Shown: positions 32,660 through 34,111 of the stretch, in pieces
How positions within the stretch are numbered: position 1 is the stretch's first letter
How the letters are laid out: each line of letters begins with the position of its first letter
Assembly: GCA_015680685.1 (NCBI GenBank)
Contig: MNCI01000164.1
Coordinates: forward strand, 13,720-47,830
From: Gnetum montanum
Taxonomy: Eukaryota; Streptophyta; Gnetopsida; Gnetales; Gnetaceae
Direction of reading: 5' to 3'
DNA: 34,111 nucleotides
The notes under the pieces: generated by a model
What the model saw: only the letters and a program-made list of their open reading frames with translations
What the model was told of the DNA's origin: nothing
Databases searched by the model: none
Program-made: the position numbers and the translations under genes

Positions 32660-34017
32660 TACAACTACTACTATAGGCCACCTAGCCCAACCAGACTAGC
32701 TTTGATGATGCCGGCTTCGAAGCTCTGCCAGAGCACTAGAAAGGCACCTACAATGGTGGCCCATGCTTCAGCTGCAATAACAAGTTCATCAGCATGCGCT
32801 TCTTCAACCAAGGTAGCAATAAGATAGTAGGCCAGTCGGCCCTTGCTGTATCCTTGCTTAACACCGAGGGTCATGACATGCACACATCATCAACAATCAT
32901 AATACAATTTTTGTTATACTAGCTAAAATATCCTTTCATTTAGGTTTCTTTTTTTTTGGATAAAATTTATATATGAATTAGGCCAATATGTTTCTTGAGT
33001 AGCTTTGTTTAAATGTATGTTTTAAGCATAAAATTTTACAGATAGGGGCAGGATAAGGGGTAGAGCCAGAGGCATTCGAGGAAAGACAATAATGGCTACA
33101 GTTGAAGCTACAGCATGAGGAGAAGGGTCTTTTGAAGTTTTTGTGTCAATAATAGCCTTTGGTTATTGGAATCTCTTTCTAGAAACAAACTTTCTACTGG
33201 TCTTTTTATGTGTGTTTTTGTTAATTTTTTATAGTGAATTGCAACTTGTTGAACATTTCATTTTGATGATTTTGTGCAATTTTCATAGTTTCACTTCAAG
33301 CTAAGCTCTTCTATCATCAGTACTTAGCATGCCTTCCTATACATTTACATTCCCAATGGAAAAACATTCCAAAGTTTGGTTTTGTTCTTTTTTCAATGCT
33401 TTTTGAAGTGGCAAGGAATTCTGAAATTGTAATTTTCTGCTACTATCTTGAGTAATCTTCTTTTTCTACACCCTTTTTCAATGTAAAGGAACATTTGTAA
33501 GTTCATTTTCTCTTTATCTCATTGTATATTTTGTGTAGGTTTTATCATTTCTATGGTTGTGCTTTGAAATTCAGTAGTTACCATGGAGTAGATGCATTCA
33601 GTTGTTTTGATTGTGACTACTTTTTTGTTTGCAATATGCATTTTAATAAAATGCAAAAGCATTAGCATTTTTTCTAGCACATGAAAATTATTAGCCAATT
33701 TGAGATGTCAACCTAACTGCAATCATAATTTTAACAATTTTTCCTACTTATTGGGAGGACTTAAAGAGTTCAAATTTGATAATTTCTTCTTACCTTCTCA
33801 CATGTAGTGAGGCTTTTTCTTTATGTACATATTCTTTGATTGATAAAATCTAATGGATGATATGATTGTTAACCTAGTAAATTTTAAAAATGAGAACTTC
33901 TACACCTTTGGCAACCTAGACCCTGGGAAGCTCTCCGGCAAGATCATGCTATGATGATCCTAGCTAATGCCAAGGAAAATGGCGACGAGCTCTTTGCCGA
34001 CGCACATGTCTTGCCAT
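32660..34017 (+). pseudogene. Subtilisin-like serine protease (subtilase) pseudogene
   Basis: Plant subtilases are secreted Ser proteases with a D-H-S triad and a PA domain inserted between H and S. Plus-strand frame 32683-32895 reads PNQTSFDDAGFEALPEH, then KGTYNGGPCFSCNNKFISMR, NTEGHDMHTSST. That is the region after the catalytic-Asp motif through the GHGTHTSST motif; the catalytic His is kept but GT is now DM. Stops replace the two expected Trp codons (TAG at 32683 and in EH-KG). At 33892-34017 the PA domain reads ENFYTFGNLDPGKLSGKIML, then MILANAKENGDELFADAHVL; about 20 residues between them are deleted. A GRARGIRGK piece at about 33058 after TTTTACAG may be an intervening exon. The blocks are in correct order about 1 kb apart, with likely introns. 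The Ser motif is not in the window. Confidence 0.8.
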
Positions 34018-34111
34018 AATCATAAATAACCAATTATTTATAAATCTTCCCTAGCCAAAGAGTCACTGTAGGGGAGCCAATGATTATATTTATCTTGGTT
34101 ATTCATAATCT

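Noticed and set aside
32671-32883. 70-codon minus-strand frame that looks protein-like
   Set aside because: It is the antisense shadow of the subtilase His-motif block on the plus strand.
1-34111. tRNA genes, CRISPR arrays, bacterial-style operons
   Set aside because: No cloverleaf-type gene or regularly spaced direct-repeat/spacer array was seen, and the sequence is clearly plant nuclear.

Overview
This window reads as intergenic DNA from a large, repeat-rich plant nuclear genome. A gymnosperm, probably a conifer, is favoured but not proven. The evidence is a very low density of open frames, layered and heavily mutated LTR retrotransposons of plant-specific lineages, a LINE remnant and broken copies of plant genes. 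No intact protein-coding gene was found. One ambiguous base (n) lies at 11396.

Layout, left to right. (1) 1-3010 is a decayed minus-strand Ty3/gypsy pol of Tat-like type (RNase H then integrase). A solo LTR (2268-2827) has inserted into its RNase H domain. (2) 3010-5260 is unassigned sequence plus a tandem array of about 301-bp monomers carrying a 5S-rRNA-derived segment. (3) 5497-6535 is an apparently intronless pseudogene of a CCR4-type deadenylase (EEP nuclease family). (4) 6560-9203 is unassigned, with an LTR-like start at 7008 and a 142-bp tandem duplication.

(5) 9209-26549 is the dominant feature: a 17.3-kb Athila-like Ty3/gypsy element. Its LTRs are 928 and 897 bp, with TGATGAA/TTCATCA ends in the 5' copy. 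It has a perfect AATAG target-site duplication, a tRNA-Asp-type primer binding site, gag, protease, RT, RNase H, integrase, and a degenerate plus-strand 3' (env-position) ORF. That ORF is preceded by its own TATA-like sequence and a plausible 5'UTR intron. The gag is split by a roughly 930-bp insertion containing a 36-bp minisatellite. The region between pol and the 3' ORF is unusually long (about 5.4 kb) and holds foreign-looking blocks. All domains carry stops and frameshifts, and several catalytic acidic residues are replaced, so the element is dead. By eye the LTRs are about 86% identical, so it is old.

(6) 26555-30890 is AT-rich and mostly unassigned. (7) 30891-31990 is a minus-strand LINE 3' end with a poly(A) tail. 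(8) 32660-34017 is a plus-strand subtilisin-like protease pseudogene, with the His-motif region and PA domain in the correct order and an internal deletion.

The features do not form a functional pathway. The window is a record of nested transposition, gene-copy decay and mutation. The most unusual items are the 3' ORF with its own promoter and intron signature, the 5S-derived tandem array, the alternating-centre minisatellite and the palindromic LTR U3.
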